Assembly: GCA_007258455.2 (NCBI GenBank)
Contig: VDFB02270651.1
Location: 489,054,998 to 489,118,997 of the forward strand
Source: Sequoia sempervirens
Taxonomy: Eukaryota > Streptophyta > Pinopsida > Cupressales > Cupressaceae
DNA length: 64,000 nt
Direction of reading: 5' to 3'
The notes beneath the pieces are model-generated. The model was given only the letters and a program-made list of their open reading frames with translations, ran no database searches and was not told the DNA's origin. This document shows positions 1 through 11,000 of the stretch, in pieces. The stretch's first letter is position 1. Every line of letters begins with the position of its first letter. A program made the position numbers and the translations under genes.

Positions 1-856
1 AATCATTTAAACTATCTATAAATAATTCAATCTTCTCCTCTTTAGGTATAGATCAAGGATACCTAGCGAACAACTTTCTCCATTGTTGTAAGAATGATAA
101 AAATGTCTCACCATTTTTTTGTTTCAGATTATAGAGATCCTTTATGGTTATGTCATGTGTTATGTTGAAACAGAATTGAGAGATGAATTTGTTAACCAAT
201 TCATCAAAGGATTTGATCCCTAGTTGTAATTTTGAGAACCATTCCATATAATGTGCCCCCAAACTCCTAGGAAATAACCTCATGAGGTATGTATGTTCTT
301 GTGAAAATTTGAGGCTGATTGTTCTAAATTCCCATACATGGTCAATCAAATTTGATTTTCCATTGTATTTGTCATATTTAGGAAAATCACAATGTCTTGG
401 AAAGGGTATCATATCTACACATGGATGAAAAGGGTAAGGACAAATGTCCTTTAATAAATATGTTTTTGTGGTTCTTGTTTGCATGTTTTGAACCTATTTC
501 CATAGGATTTGCATTTGAGCTATTAAAGAAACCACTTGATCCATATCCTGGGTGTCATTTGGTTTTGTCTCATTAGTTCTAGATGTTTCCTTCAATCGAT
601 TGATGTCAAAATATTTCAGAAGTTTGGCACTTAACTCCACTAACATTAAGAGGTATTTATCCATGTCCTGTTCTCTGACCCTTTCCATAGATTTATGAAA
701 ATTTGGGTCTTGTTGTGCATGTTGTATATCCTCTTGTGTTATTTCATTGTTTTCATGTTGTTGGTATCACAAATAAGGGTTTTCTTCAGTCATGTTTAGA
801 TTTTCAGTTTCTTTCTCTCTAAGTTTTTTCCTTTGCAATCTTGTTAAGATTGGCAT
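1..856 (-). pseudogene. gypsy gag (Retrotrans_gag), decayed and cut by window edge
   Basis: One minus-strand frame runs from an ATG at 856 to the window edge. Its N-terminal part is charged and helical (residues 1-60). The core retroviral-like gag fold follows, with recognisable landmarks LFPRSLGAHYMEWFSKL near 260-240 and FLSFLQQWRKLFARYP near 100-55. In-frame stops at about 494 and 53 fall where related gag proteins have Gln and Arg; both fit a C-to-T change (CAG to TAG, CGA to TGA). Another stop lies near 770. Gag would package element RNA in a cytoplasmic virus-like particle. Nucleocapsid and pol are off-window. Not functional as it stands. Confidence 0.8.
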
Positions 857-1214
857 ACAAGTTTTGGTTGTTTTTCCTCACTAAACTTAGATCTTCTATG
901 TGGTGTTAGCGTCTATTTGATTTTTTAAAGAATCCCAATAGAATGATGTATTCCATTAATGAGGCTAATTTAAAATTTCCAATTACTAAGCTTTTGACTT
1001 GTGATGGTAGGATGTCAAAATCCTGATGAGGAAACCTGACTCACTAATCGAGGTTTTGTTTTGATAATTTGGACACTTTGTATTTTGCAAGATCTAGTAT
1101 TTTGTGTGAAAACAATTTTAACTTGTAAGAACCTACTTTTTTTAGGTTTTTAGGACACTTTCTGATTTGTAAAATCTTTTGACTAGTAAAATCTTATGTT
1201 TTTGATGTCAATCT

Positions 1215-1626
1215 ATTTGACAGAGGGCAGAAGCACTAAAATAGAACACAAAAGCGTTATAATTTCTGGTAAATGTGTTGTAAAATAGTGTGTAAGTGAT
1301 AGAAAAGAACCCATAAGCACTAAAACAGAGCAGAGAAGCACTAAAATAGAGAGAAAACACTCTAAAATAGAGAGAAGACGCGCTAAAATAGAGTGTAGAA
1401 GCGCTATGTTTTTCTATGGAAGTGCTAAAATATGGATTAGAAGCGCTAGAATGTTGGACACTGGAATTTTCTAATAGTTCAATTGTTGTGACAGAAGCGC
1501 TACGAGATTGTTCAAAAGTGTTAAAACAGAGGGTTGAAGCACTATAATTTTCTTTGGAAGTGCTAAAATAGAGGTTACATGTGCTATAGTTTTTCTTAGA
1601 AGTGCTATAGTTTGTATTTAATGCCA
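1215..1626. repeat. Degenerate ~20-bp minisatellite with AAGYGCTA core, block 1
   Basis: About 18 imperfect units of roughly 20 bp share the core AGAAGCGCTAAAATAGAG, with variants AAGCACTA, AAGTGCTA and AAGTGCTATA. The core contains the palindrome AGCGCT. The open minus-strand frame across it (Ser/Thr/Tyr/Phe-rich repeats) is a by-product of the repeat and shows no recognisable domain. It lies in the leader of the gypsy element, between PBS and gag. Confidence 0.75.
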
Positions 1627-2160
1627 AGCAGGGGGTGGCAATATGGGTCTCTTAACTACCGTGTTTTCTTTCTCTTCTTCTTCGTCCAAGATTATGGATG
1701 TTATAAGGAATTTATGGGGTGTTTTTTTATTTTCAAAAATAATTGTTCTCAAACTACTAATGATTTTAGTTTGATTGCCTTCAATGTGTACGTTACCAAG
1801 CTGAAATATTAGTGTGGTTAGCCCTGGTTGTTGAACGGGAGCTATAGGTCTCCAAATGGTCATAAGGTATGCTAAATGATGGTTTCAATACCTTATTGTA
1901 ATGTTATTTATTATCTATTCCTAGGTAGGAGGTAATAACACGGGTCTTCCTACGACTGTGTTTGTCTTTTCTTCTTCTTCATTTAGAATGATGGAGGCTA
2001 TAAGAAATTGATGGGGTGTTTTTTTTTCTTCAAAACTGAATACCCATAAGCTACTGATAATGTCGGTTTGGTTGTTCTCAAGATGTATAAGGCTAGGTTG
2101 TATGATAGGTGGTATAAGGCATGGTTGTTGAATGGGAGCTGTAGGTCTCCAAATGGTCAT
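1618..2160 (-). repeat. Diverged tandem duplication of ~240 bp (1618-1863 and 1921-2160)
   Basis: The two segments encode alignable minus-strand peptides, both starting MTIWRP and sharing a KKTPH.FLI.SIIL.EEEE core near their C-terminal third; both are open for 79-81 codons. The parts are separated by about 57 bp. They lie in the gypsy leader. Preservation of reading frame in both copies hints that the segment was once coding, but no family is recognised. Confidence 0.6.
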
Positions 2161-3639
2161 AAGGTGGTAACTCCTTGATTTTGGATGTCAACCTAAGGTT
2201 TCCAAAGTTTTGTCTATTGTAAGAACTAATTAGGTTTGGTGGAGTATTCTAGGTAGGTTGTGGAAAAGAGGATTGACGAATACATTGACTATGGTTAGAT
2301 TCCTATGAAAGAGCACTTCTTTGAATATAGGCTTGTGAAGTCAAAGGTTCTATAGCATAATCATCAATGTAACCCCTATTGAAATCATGAAACCTATGGA
2401 GGAATGTTCTATGATGAAGAAAATTCTTCCTATTTTGATACAAGAAACATCGTCTTTGCAAAATATGTTTGTAACTAAGTGGTTTCTTGGGTTTCTAATT
2501 CTCTTGGTAAGAGAGTTTTTTTGAAAAAGTTAGTGGTTTTCCAATCTCTATTCATGTATTCTCAATTTTGATTTTTTATTTTTTAGGATGATCTTTTATC
2601 TAAATTTTAATGATTTTGGAATACACAACACTCAAATGAAGACATTTTTTTTTTAAGAGGTGTAATCTAAATAGATAGTGTATGTTCAAAAGAACCATGC
2701 ATGGTCCTTTTTTCATTGGTTTGATAACAATAAAACACTTCATATAGACTCACTCTTAATAGTCAAAAGTTCATCGTTATACTCAACAACCCACATCTTA
2801 AAATTGTGTTGATTCACAAAGTCGTGTCACCCCCTAGAGGGTGCCTATGTTTTTGTCTTTTCCAGGTGCATACTCAAGGTTATATTTCTCAATCCCTTGA
2901 GCAAATGGTCCTTGGAAATTATATGGTGAGTGTCTTGGGGGAAGATTCTTCCCTCCCCTTGCACTACAAGTATTACAATGTCTGGTTACTGACTCAGCTG
3001 GATACTACACTAGGTTCTTAGAAAGGGTTTCCATTCAGAGTGGCAATAATAGACTCCCTCAAGAGACCTCCCAACCTTTAGAAAAAAAAGTTTTAAGGAT
3101 GGTTTTCTTGCACACTTCCAGAAAAAGTTGGTTTCCCAAGATTTGCTTTAAATTTTATAGTGGGGTGGAAAACCTGGCTTTGGTTTGAACCCACTTAGGT
3201 CGTTCCCATAGGGTGAGTACTTTTTCCCCACTACGACAGGCCTTCTAAAGGATGTAATAAAACTTGAAGAATGCATAAAAAGGATGAGTCTAGCATTTTG
3301 GATCACCTAGTTAAGGGGAGACCATATGCCTATCAACCATTCAAACATAGAAACCACTTCTTCAAATTTTAGAGCCCAAATGAAAATTTTTCTAATCTAT
3401 GTGAAGATGTTGCTTCACAAAAAGACATGGTGTTCATTTTTAAATCCCAAATTGAAAAAATCTGGCGAGTACCCTAGATTGGTAAATTTATAATTTGGAG
3501 GAAAATGTGACTATCCTAGAATTGATTCATTTTTAAACCTATTGAAAAAGTGCCTATCCTAGATTGATTCTTTTTAGTCCAACTAAAGAAATGAAATTTA
3601 CTAGTCGTAGAGACGTCAGATCCAAAAAATGAATTACAC
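2161..3639. other. Unassigned gypsy leader sequence
   Basis: No recognisable coding region. Two short open frames (2806-3021 plus, 3516-3710 minus) have no family signature, and the second overlaps the next minisatellite block. The base composition is AT-rich, with a modest G/C-richer patch at 2820-3010. Confidence 0.4.
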
Positions 3640-3915
3640 AGAAGCACTATGACAATGCTCAAAAGTGCTATAGAAATTACCTGAAGTGCTATAGAAATCA
3701 CTTGAAGCACTATAGAAATACACCGAAGTGCTATAATATTTTAGAAACAAGCTAAAATAGATGTTAGATGTTACAGTTGGCCTATGCTGGATTGTAGAAT
3801 TGAAGCACTAAAATAGTCCTCCAAAGTGCTATACTTTTCCTTAGAAGTGCTAGAATAGTCTTGCAAAGTGCTATACTTTTCCTTAGAAGTGCTATAGAAT
3901 CTTTTGATCGTGCTA
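3640..3915. repeat. AAGYGCTA minisatellite, block 2
   Basis: About 12 units of the same ~20-bp motif as at 1215-1626, here mostly in the forms GAAGTGCTATAGAAA and GAAGTGCTAGAATAGTC. It ends about 65 bp before the PBS. Two separated blocks of one motif within one leader suggest an originally longer array or independent local amplification. Confidence 0.7.
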
Positions 3916-3980
3916 AAAAAATTATGCCAAATTCCTATACGAAATATTTCAAGAAAAACTTGTTCAAAACATGGGGTATA

Positions 3981-3998
3981 GCCCCACGATGGGCGCTA
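3981..3998 (-). other. Primer-binding site, gypsy element
   Basis: The minus strand reads TAGCGCCCATCGTGGGGC, two transitions away from the TGGCGCCCACCGTGGGGC PBS seen in many plant Athila/Tat-type elements. It sits three bases inside the LTR edge. The two differences (G to A, C to T) fit decay by deamination. Confidence 0.7.
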
Positions 3999-4001
3999 GA
4001 A

Positions 4002-5075
4002 TGTAAGTGTGAATAAGTAACAAGTAAAAGAACAACTAAACACTTCTTAATGAAACATTATATCAAGATTAATTAGAAATTAAACTAATTTAGAACATTG
4101 AAAAGCTTGAAGACATCTCATTGTCTCCTATCTCTAAAGATTTATCAAATTACAAAAGCTCTTAGATTTGTAAGCACCATAGCTATTTAAAATGCCTATC
4201 TAGAGAATAGAATGGATGCTAAATGCAATGATGTGATGATTTCTAATGATTCCTAGATGATATGATGCTACTATAAACTATCTTGATATGAAACTTGCTA
4301 AATGGAAGCTACAATAAAAACTAGGGATGCTATTGTGATTTGAAATCTATTGATTCCATGATGTTATGATGATACTAAAATTCTAATCCTAATGCTTATG
4401 ATTTTTTGGTTGTATGAGTACTAATTCCTGTAGAGTAAGTTTGCATAAAAGATAATTCTCGGGGAGTCATTTTGATGCTTCAAAAGGCTATATATATAGA
4501 TTTCTGGCAACAGTTTTGCACAAGGGTAACACAACAAAGGCTGAGATTAAATTTAGAGATTTCAATGCTACGAGATGAGAAGGTGGAGCTAATCATGCAA
4601 TATTGTTCCTCCCCATGAAAACACTAGTCAACATAGAGGAAAGATTTGAGGCAGAAGATTGAGAGGATTGCTTATAGGTTTGTCTTTGATTCCTTTCCTG
4701 TGAAGGCCAATTGCATTAATTAGATTTGAAAAAATATAATTTTATTGGTGAGTGAATAGAGGCATTTGATTTGTGCATTTATTTAAATATTTTTGGTTTA
4801 TTTAAACTAGCAAAAAGAGAGATAAATAATTTAATAAAACAAACTATAGAAGTTGTTTATTAAATTAAAACAAAAGGAATATGATAATTAAATTAAAGAT
4901 TTTAGGAGATCTTTATTTAATTAAAAAGAAATGTGATGAGATAGAAAAAATAATAGTGAGCTTAATATAAATAAATATTTCTATTTATTTACTAAGTAGA
5001 TGAATTTAAGATAAATTAATCAAATAAATCATATTTAATTAATTAGATTCTCCAGACCATTTTTAGGTGTCTACA
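4002..5075 (-). repeat. 5' LTR of the minus-strand gypsy element
   Basis: On the minus strand it begins TGTAGACACCTAAAAATGG at 5075 and ends CTTACA at 4002, just beyond a PBS. Length is 1074 bp. The interior is AT-rich with many short ATTAAATTAA-type runs. The partner LTR is outside the window, so boundaries rest on the TG...CA ends and PBS adjacency only. Confidence 0.7.
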
Positions 5076-5195
5076 AATAGCAATGAATGCGGATCTTGAC
5101 TCTTGCTTCAATGATATGGATCTTGACTTAAATACTTGCTTGAGTCATAAAACCCTACATAAAAAATGTTAGCTGAAAAACCAACATGATGCATG

Positions 5196-5614
5196 GGTAT
5201 GTGCAAGATCATGATACAACAAAAAGTGGTGATATGATGGGTATGTGTAGGGTATGTGGATGACAAATTTTTTTACCCAAAATTGATGAAATGAAAAAGG
5301 TTTTTAAAGGAAATTCTCATCGTTCTAAAAATATAAATTGTGCTTTACTTTGAATTTAATAAATAATTATTATTTATTTTCTATTTGAATTATGACTAAA
5401 GTCTTGATTGATAGGCTAATTGGAAAAAATATATAGCTTTCAAATGGTATCACATTTTTTAAATCTGAAACATGTGTCACATTCTATGCTTCACATACTA
5501 TATGATTACAAAAAATGAATTTCATGAATTTTTGACCAAGTTTCCTAACTCTATTTTTTTTTACTTTTTTTCCACTTAAGGGCCTATTTTTTCGATGATG
5601 ATATTGCACATACC
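5196..5614. mobile_element. Small terminal-inverted-repeat element, copy A (internally deleted)
   Basis: The left end GGTATGTGCAAGATCATGAT is matched, inverted, by the right end ATCATATTGCACATACC with a few mismatches. The body is similar throughout to 50910-51691 but lacks about 360 bp present there. No open frame of note, so it is non-autonomous if it is a DNA transposon. No clean target-site duplication is visible here; a 10-bp AACATGATGC occurs on both sides (5183-5192, 5629-5638), slightly outside the inverted ends. Superfamily not assignable from sequence alone. Confidence 0.6.
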
Positions 5615-6316
5615 CGTGTGATGACTTTAACATGATGCTTGACACTTGAATAATGCTCCAAAATTATTGATAAATACTCTTGAATACTCTTGTAGACTCT
5701 TGTAATCAAATTTATTTTCTTGTGAACTCAAATTTTCTATAAGGAATGCTCTCATGAAAGTCTTAGGTGGAAACAAGTGAAATAACCTTGTATTTATACT
5801 TGTTTAACTCAAATTTCTTGAAATTACACACTACAAGCTGACATGAGATCTAGGAGAATAAAACCTCACTAAGAATTCAAATTTAAATTAGTTCTAGGCT
5901 AAGCAGGACTATACGCCAATTGTGGTGTATGAGTCCCATTAGGATAATTTTGGGACACATATTTTGGTAAACGCTTAGTTTAATTTGAAATCAAAATTAG
6001 GGCACAAAAACCTAGGTGGAACCCATATTCCCAAGGTGGTAGATGAGTCCCAAATCACTCAATCTAGGCCATACAATCCAAAAATACATGAATTATGATT
6101 GGGTACTAGTAAATTTTGAAATTAATCTCGGAAAGATGCATTAATTAAGACTTATGGATGAAAAATAAGGCTAGTTAAAGCATAAAGAAGTCCAATTCAT
6201 TAATAAAAACCACAGATTAGTGTGAAAGTGTAAAGGTACACTTTACAACACCCTAAACTAGGTCCATTTAGGTCTATTTAGTTTAGAAGGTCCCAAGACC
6301 TAATTTTGTTAAAAGG
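5615..6316. other. Unassigned AT-rich interval
   Basis: No coding signature, RNA gene or clear repeat. It contains short direct repeats of ACTCTTGTAGACTCTTG near 5680-5705. Confidence 0.4.
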
Positions 6317-6381
6317 TGCAGGACAATTGAGAAGGGGGATGAATTAGTTGTCACTAGATTCAATCACAAAACTTTAAACAC
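6317..6381 (-). repeat. Possible 3' end of an older minus-strand LTR, split by the copia insertion
   Basis: The minus-strand sequence contains ACAACTAATTCATCCCCCTT, matching the end region of the copia LTR at about 25579-25600. It directly abuts the TSD of the inserted copia element, and LTR-like sequence in the same orientation resumes at 13609. Both outer limits are approximate. Confidence 0.4.
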
Positions 6382-6386
6382 TTATT

Positions 6387-7906
6387 TGTTGGAAATATGT
6401 GTCTTAAGCATTACAGGTTGAAACCTCCATGAGTGCCAAGTCGGTGTGACAGGTTTCATGTCTGGCCGACTAGCAGTTTGTTTTATTCAATTTTGAACAA
6501 GTCGCTGTGACCCTGAAGAAGTCTTGCCGAAAGGTTTACTGTGTAGCTATCGCTATGACAAGGTGTGTTTGTTGTGACCTTATAGCGCTCAGGAGAACTC
6601 TGGCTGAAAGGCCATTCATTCATGTATCGGCGAGACTCTTGGCAACTGGAGATTTAGAGTAACCTATATTCACTCAGTAAGATGTCACTGGGAAAGAAAA
6701 TGTTATATCGACAGTGTTTGTTTGTTTTGTTTCTTCGGGGATACTTGGCTGAAGGAAATGCCCTTGGTATGATGTTCTTAGCGATGAAAGACTCAAGTGT
6801 TAAATCTTTGGTTAAACTCAAGCTATCGGAGAAAGGTCTTAGCGATAGACGAGAATCATGCCAATAGGGACTACTTGGGAGTTATCAATATAACTCTTAG
6901 ACTTTGATATGAAGTCTGAGTGATAAGCTATTGTCTGGCCGATAGCCGATGGCTATCGGGGTAACTCTTGGTGACAGTTAGTCTTTGACGAAACATATAT
7001 CAATCGGTAAGTTCTCTCAGCATTGGAAAAATGTTTTGGCGATAGATGAACACTTCAGAGTAGCATATGAAGATCGGTATGAACTTTCAGCAATAGATGT
7101 GAGTCTTGCTGATTTTCATTTGGTGCTCGATAGATATGGGAATTTCGGTGTAACTTTAGTGATTCACTATGACCTTCTGGCGAAAGCGATAAGTCAGGAC
7201 GACTACTTGGTGACTCGGTGAAACTCTTGTAGCTCGATAGAACATTCTGGCGACTACGATAACTCTTGGTGACATCGATATGAGTTCAATGTGGCATCAG
7301 CGAGACACAATTAGTGTCTCACTGAGATGCCAATACAATATGAATTTTGTTGACTAAGTATGACTTCTGATGTGGCATCACATGGACGAATCAGAAGAGT
7401 TGAATTGGAACCATTGGGATTCTATTTGTTGTGACAGTTCTATGAAGGAGCTCGACAGTCAGGGAACACCATGGATGTAGTTGGAAGTTACAGACACTTG
7501 GGGGTTGGATGGTAGTTCGATCAACAGTGAATTGTGAAGAATTCAAACTGTATCAGTGAAGGAATTCAAATCTGTAAAAGATGTAACTTGGATGTCTCTG
7601 TTCGAAGAAGGTTCATAATGAATGTTGTTATATAATGACACCAAAAAGATAAGTTTGGAATTGTATGTAATTTTGATTACTGTAATACAAAGTGATTTCT
7701 CATGGTGTGGTGGGTTTTTCTCCCTTAAGGGTTTTCCCAGATATATCTAGTGTTTCATGTGTGTTTGTCTAAATGTCATGTTTCTGTAATCTGTCTCATA
7801 GTGCATCTTATCTTGACTGTAATTGAAATTTTAAAAATTACTTTTGCACTCTTTCTTGAGGTATTTACATTAGAATAATTGTTTTCCGCATCTAGTTTTC
7901 CTTACA
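6387..7906 (+). repeat. 5' LTR of the copia element
   Basis: Starts TGTTGGAAATATG, ends CCTTACA, 1520 bp. In the first ~260 bp I count about 19 differences from the 3' LTR, all transitions. The interior repeats a short motif, ACTCTTGGYGAC, several times (about 6631, 6963, 7263). A TATATAAT box lies at 7629-7636. Frames inside the LTR (for example 6985-7221) show no protein family. Confidence 0.95.
7629..7636 (+). promoter_or_regulatory. Candidate TATA box in 5' LTR
   Basis: TATATAAT at 7629-7636 sits about 270 bp before the LTR end, a sensible place for U3/R; the equivalent at 13325-13332 in the 3' LTR is intact. Transcription start cannot be fixed from sequence. Confidence 0.45.
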
Positions 7907-7908
7907 AG

Positions 7909-7920
7909 TGGTATCAGAGA
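7909..7920 (+). other. Primer-binding site (initiator tRNA-Met type)
   Basis: TGGTATCAGAGA, two bases after the LTR, matches 11 of 12 bases of the initiator-Met PBS TGGTATCAGAGC used by many plant copia elements. Confidence 0.9.
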
Positions 7921-8020
7921 TTAGCCAGTTGTGTTATCCTTGGGGGTATATTGGGTTTTTTATGTCAATACTGTTCAGTGGAAGTTTTGTAGAGTTTGTT
8001 ATTTCTATTTACAGATTAAG

Positions 8021-11000
8021 ATGTCTAGTTCATCTGGGAAGATTGAAATAGAGAAATTCAATGGCAGTAACTTTGAATTGTGGAAACTCAAGATGGAGGA
8101 TCTCTTAGTAGATCAAGACATTTGGCTTGCTGTGTCTAGAACTAAACCTACAGGCATAAAGCAAGAAGAATGGGACCTTGCAGATAGGAAAGTGAAGGGA
8201 CTGATAAGACTCTATTTGGCAGACTTAGTACTTCTCAATGTGCATGAAGAGAAGTCTACTTCTCTTTTGTGGAAGAGACTGGTGTCTGTTTATCAGGGGA
8301 AATCTTTGGTGAATAAGTTGTCCCTGAGAAAGAAGCTTTACTCTTTGAGAATGTAGGAAGGAGGGTCTATAGCTGATCATTTGAATGCATTCAACATGAT
8401 ACTTGCACAATTAACATCTGTTGGTGTAAATATTGAAGAATAAGATCAATGTATGCTTTTGTTATGTTCTTTGCCAGATTCATGGGATCATCTAGTGATG
8501 GCTATTGGGAGTACAACATCCAGTTTCAAAATGGAAGATATTGTTGGTTCTTTGCTGTCAGAAGAAATGAGAAGAAAATCTTCTAAGATGGCGAAGGAGG
8601 CTCTTGCTGTCAAAGGAAGTTCAAAGGAGAAAGGCAAGAAGAAGGACAAGAAGTCCAAATCGAAATAAGAGGGGAGATCAAAGTCTCCTGGCAAGAAGTC
8701 CAAGGTGAAGTTTTGGAACTGTGGGCAACCTGGTCATGTCTGAAAGGATTGTAAAGAGGAGAAAAAGAAGAAGAAAGGATCTTCCGATAATTGTTCTTCT
8801 CATAGTGATGGTGACACCTTCATTGCAGCCTTGGCTACTTCATCATCAGATGATGCCCGATTGATTGATTCTAGAGCATCGTTCCACAAGACATCTCACA
8901 AAGAATGGTTTACAAAGTATGAAGAATACAATGGTGGAAAGGTGTACTTGGTGAGTGATTCAACCTTGGAAATTTTTGGTTGTGGAAGAGTCAGAATCCA
9001 AGTCCCTGATGGCAGAATAAAGGGGATCAATAATGTTATGCACATACTAGGTCTAGCTCGAAATCTATTGTCTGTAAGTATGCTAAATGATATCGGAGTA
9101 CAAGTCTTGTTCTCAAGAAGTGGTTGCAAGATGACTAGAGGTTCAATGGTGTTGGATAGAGGTGCTTGAATTGGTACCCTATACAAGCTGGATGCACAAG
9201 CTATTCATTGTAATAGTGTCTCTTAGAAGTCACTGAAAGCTGCCCATGGAGGTAAAGAGGGAAATATCCCTAATTATGTAAAATCTACGGAAGTAAAACT
9301 TCTTGCAGAGAAGACTATGCTTTGGTATCATAGGTTAGGCCACATAGGAGAAAAAGGTTTAAAAACCTTGAAGAACAAAAACCTAGTTGAGGGGCTTGAA
9401 GATTGTAATCTGGAATTTGAATTATGTGAACACTGTATGTGTGGAAAGTAGCATCGTGTTTCATTTTATGACAGTCCTCATAAAACTTTTGGTTTGTTAG
9501 ACTATATTCATTCAGATGTGTTTGGTCCAGTAGATGTTCCTTCTTTGTCTAAATCAAGATACTATGTGTCGTTCATTGATGATTATTCAAGAAGAGCATT
9601 TATATATTTTTTGAAAAGTAAATCAAAAGTGTTCAGTCAATTTAAGGAGTTTAAAAATCTTGTTGAAAATCAGACTGGTAAAACAATAAAATGCTTGAGG
9701 ACTGATAATGGCAGTGAATTTTGTTCTAATGAATTTGAAAGATACTGTAAAGAACATGGAATCAAAAGACACAAGACTACACCTTATACTCCACAGTAGA
9801 ATGGAGTTGCAAAAAGGATCAATAGGACAGTGATGGAGAGAGCACGAAGTATGCTTAGTAGTGCTGGTTTGGAGGAGAAGTTCTGGGCTGAAGCTACTGC
9901 TACTGCATGTTACTTAGTTAATCAGTCTCCAAACTCTGCTCTTGTTGATAAGACACCTTTGGAAATGTGGTCTGGTAAGAAGCCCTCTCTTAGAAATATT
10001 AGAGTCTTTGGCTATGAGGCATATGCACATGTGCCAGATGTAAAAAGATCTAAGTTGGAGAACAAGGCTGTTAAGTGTATTTTTATTGGCTATAGTGCTA
10101 ACATTAAAGGATACAAGATTTTGAATCTTGTTATAGAGAAGGTTGTATACAATAGAAGTGTAATCTTTCATGAGTTGAAACCTTCCACCTTGGATCTGCA
10201 GTCAGAGACAAAGTCATAAAACAATAAGGATGTAGTAGCAATTCCTCCGACACTAGAGAAAGAGGAATTGAAGATTCAAAACATACCTGAAACTAAGGAG
10301 AGCTCAAGAAGTTCTGAAAGGTCTAAAGAAGATGAACCTCAGCCTTAGCCAGTGAAGAGGTCAACCCGAGAAAGGAAACAACCAGATAGGTATGGGTTCT
10401 CTTTGATTGATTCTACTTGTGCCTATGCCTTGATTTCTAGCACTGACGAGCCTAGGACTATAAAGGAGGCAATTAAAATGTCTGATTTAGATTCTTGGTT
10501 GGAAGCCATGAATGAAGAAATGGTGTCATTAGATAAAAATGAAACTTGGAGTCTGGTGCCCTTGCCTAAAGGAAAAAAACCTGTGGGTTGTAAATGGGTA
10601 TTTAAGAAAAAGATTGGTCTAGATGGTAGTGTAGAAAAATACAAAGCATGACTGGTTGCAAAGGGTTATTCCTAGGTAGAGGGAATTGACTATGGGGAAA
10701 TATTTTCTCTTGTAGCAAAGTTGACGTCCATTAGATTTTTATTGTCACTTGCAGCAGCTTATGACTTAGAGGTTGAACAGATGGACGTGAAGACAATATT
10801 TCTTCATGGTGATCTTGAAGAGGAAATATATATGTCCCAGCTTGAGCACTTTGTTGAGAAAGGTAAAGAAAAATTGGTATGAAAATTAAAGAAGTCTCTG
10901 TATGGGTTAAAGTAGTCACCTAGAATGTGGTACCAGAAATTTGATACCCATGTATTATCTTTAGGCTTTGTGAGATCAAAATCTGATCACTATGTAAACT

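Larger units (their letters stand above)
1..5075 (-). mobile_element. Ty3/gypsy LTR retrotransposon (Athila/Tat-like), 5' part, cut by window edge
   Basis: Read on the minus strand, this is the 5' end of a gypsy element: an LTR at 4002-5075, a primer-binding site at 3981-3998, a leader of about 3.1 kb holding degenerate minisatellites, then gag from 856 leftward off the window. The LTR starts TGTAGACACC, which is common for plant gypsy LTRs, and ends in CA. The 3' half (PR, RT, RH, IN, 3' LTR) lies outside the window, so no target-site duplication can be tested; the right flank is AATAG. Assignment to the Athila/Tat side is inferred from the PBS type, the long leader and the gag sequence. Confidence 0.75.

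Noticed and set aside
1208..1627. 139-codon Ser/Thr/Tyr-rich minus frame
   Set aside because: Produced by a stop-poor minisatellite unit rather than a gene.
1215..3915. CRISPR-like array
   Set aside because: Units are ~20 bp, degenerate and without unique constant-length spacers; context is a plant retrotransposon leader.
6985..7221. Open frame within the copia 5' LTR, repeated at 12732-12917
   Set aside because: Present only as LTR sequence, not conserved in length between LTRs and with no domain.
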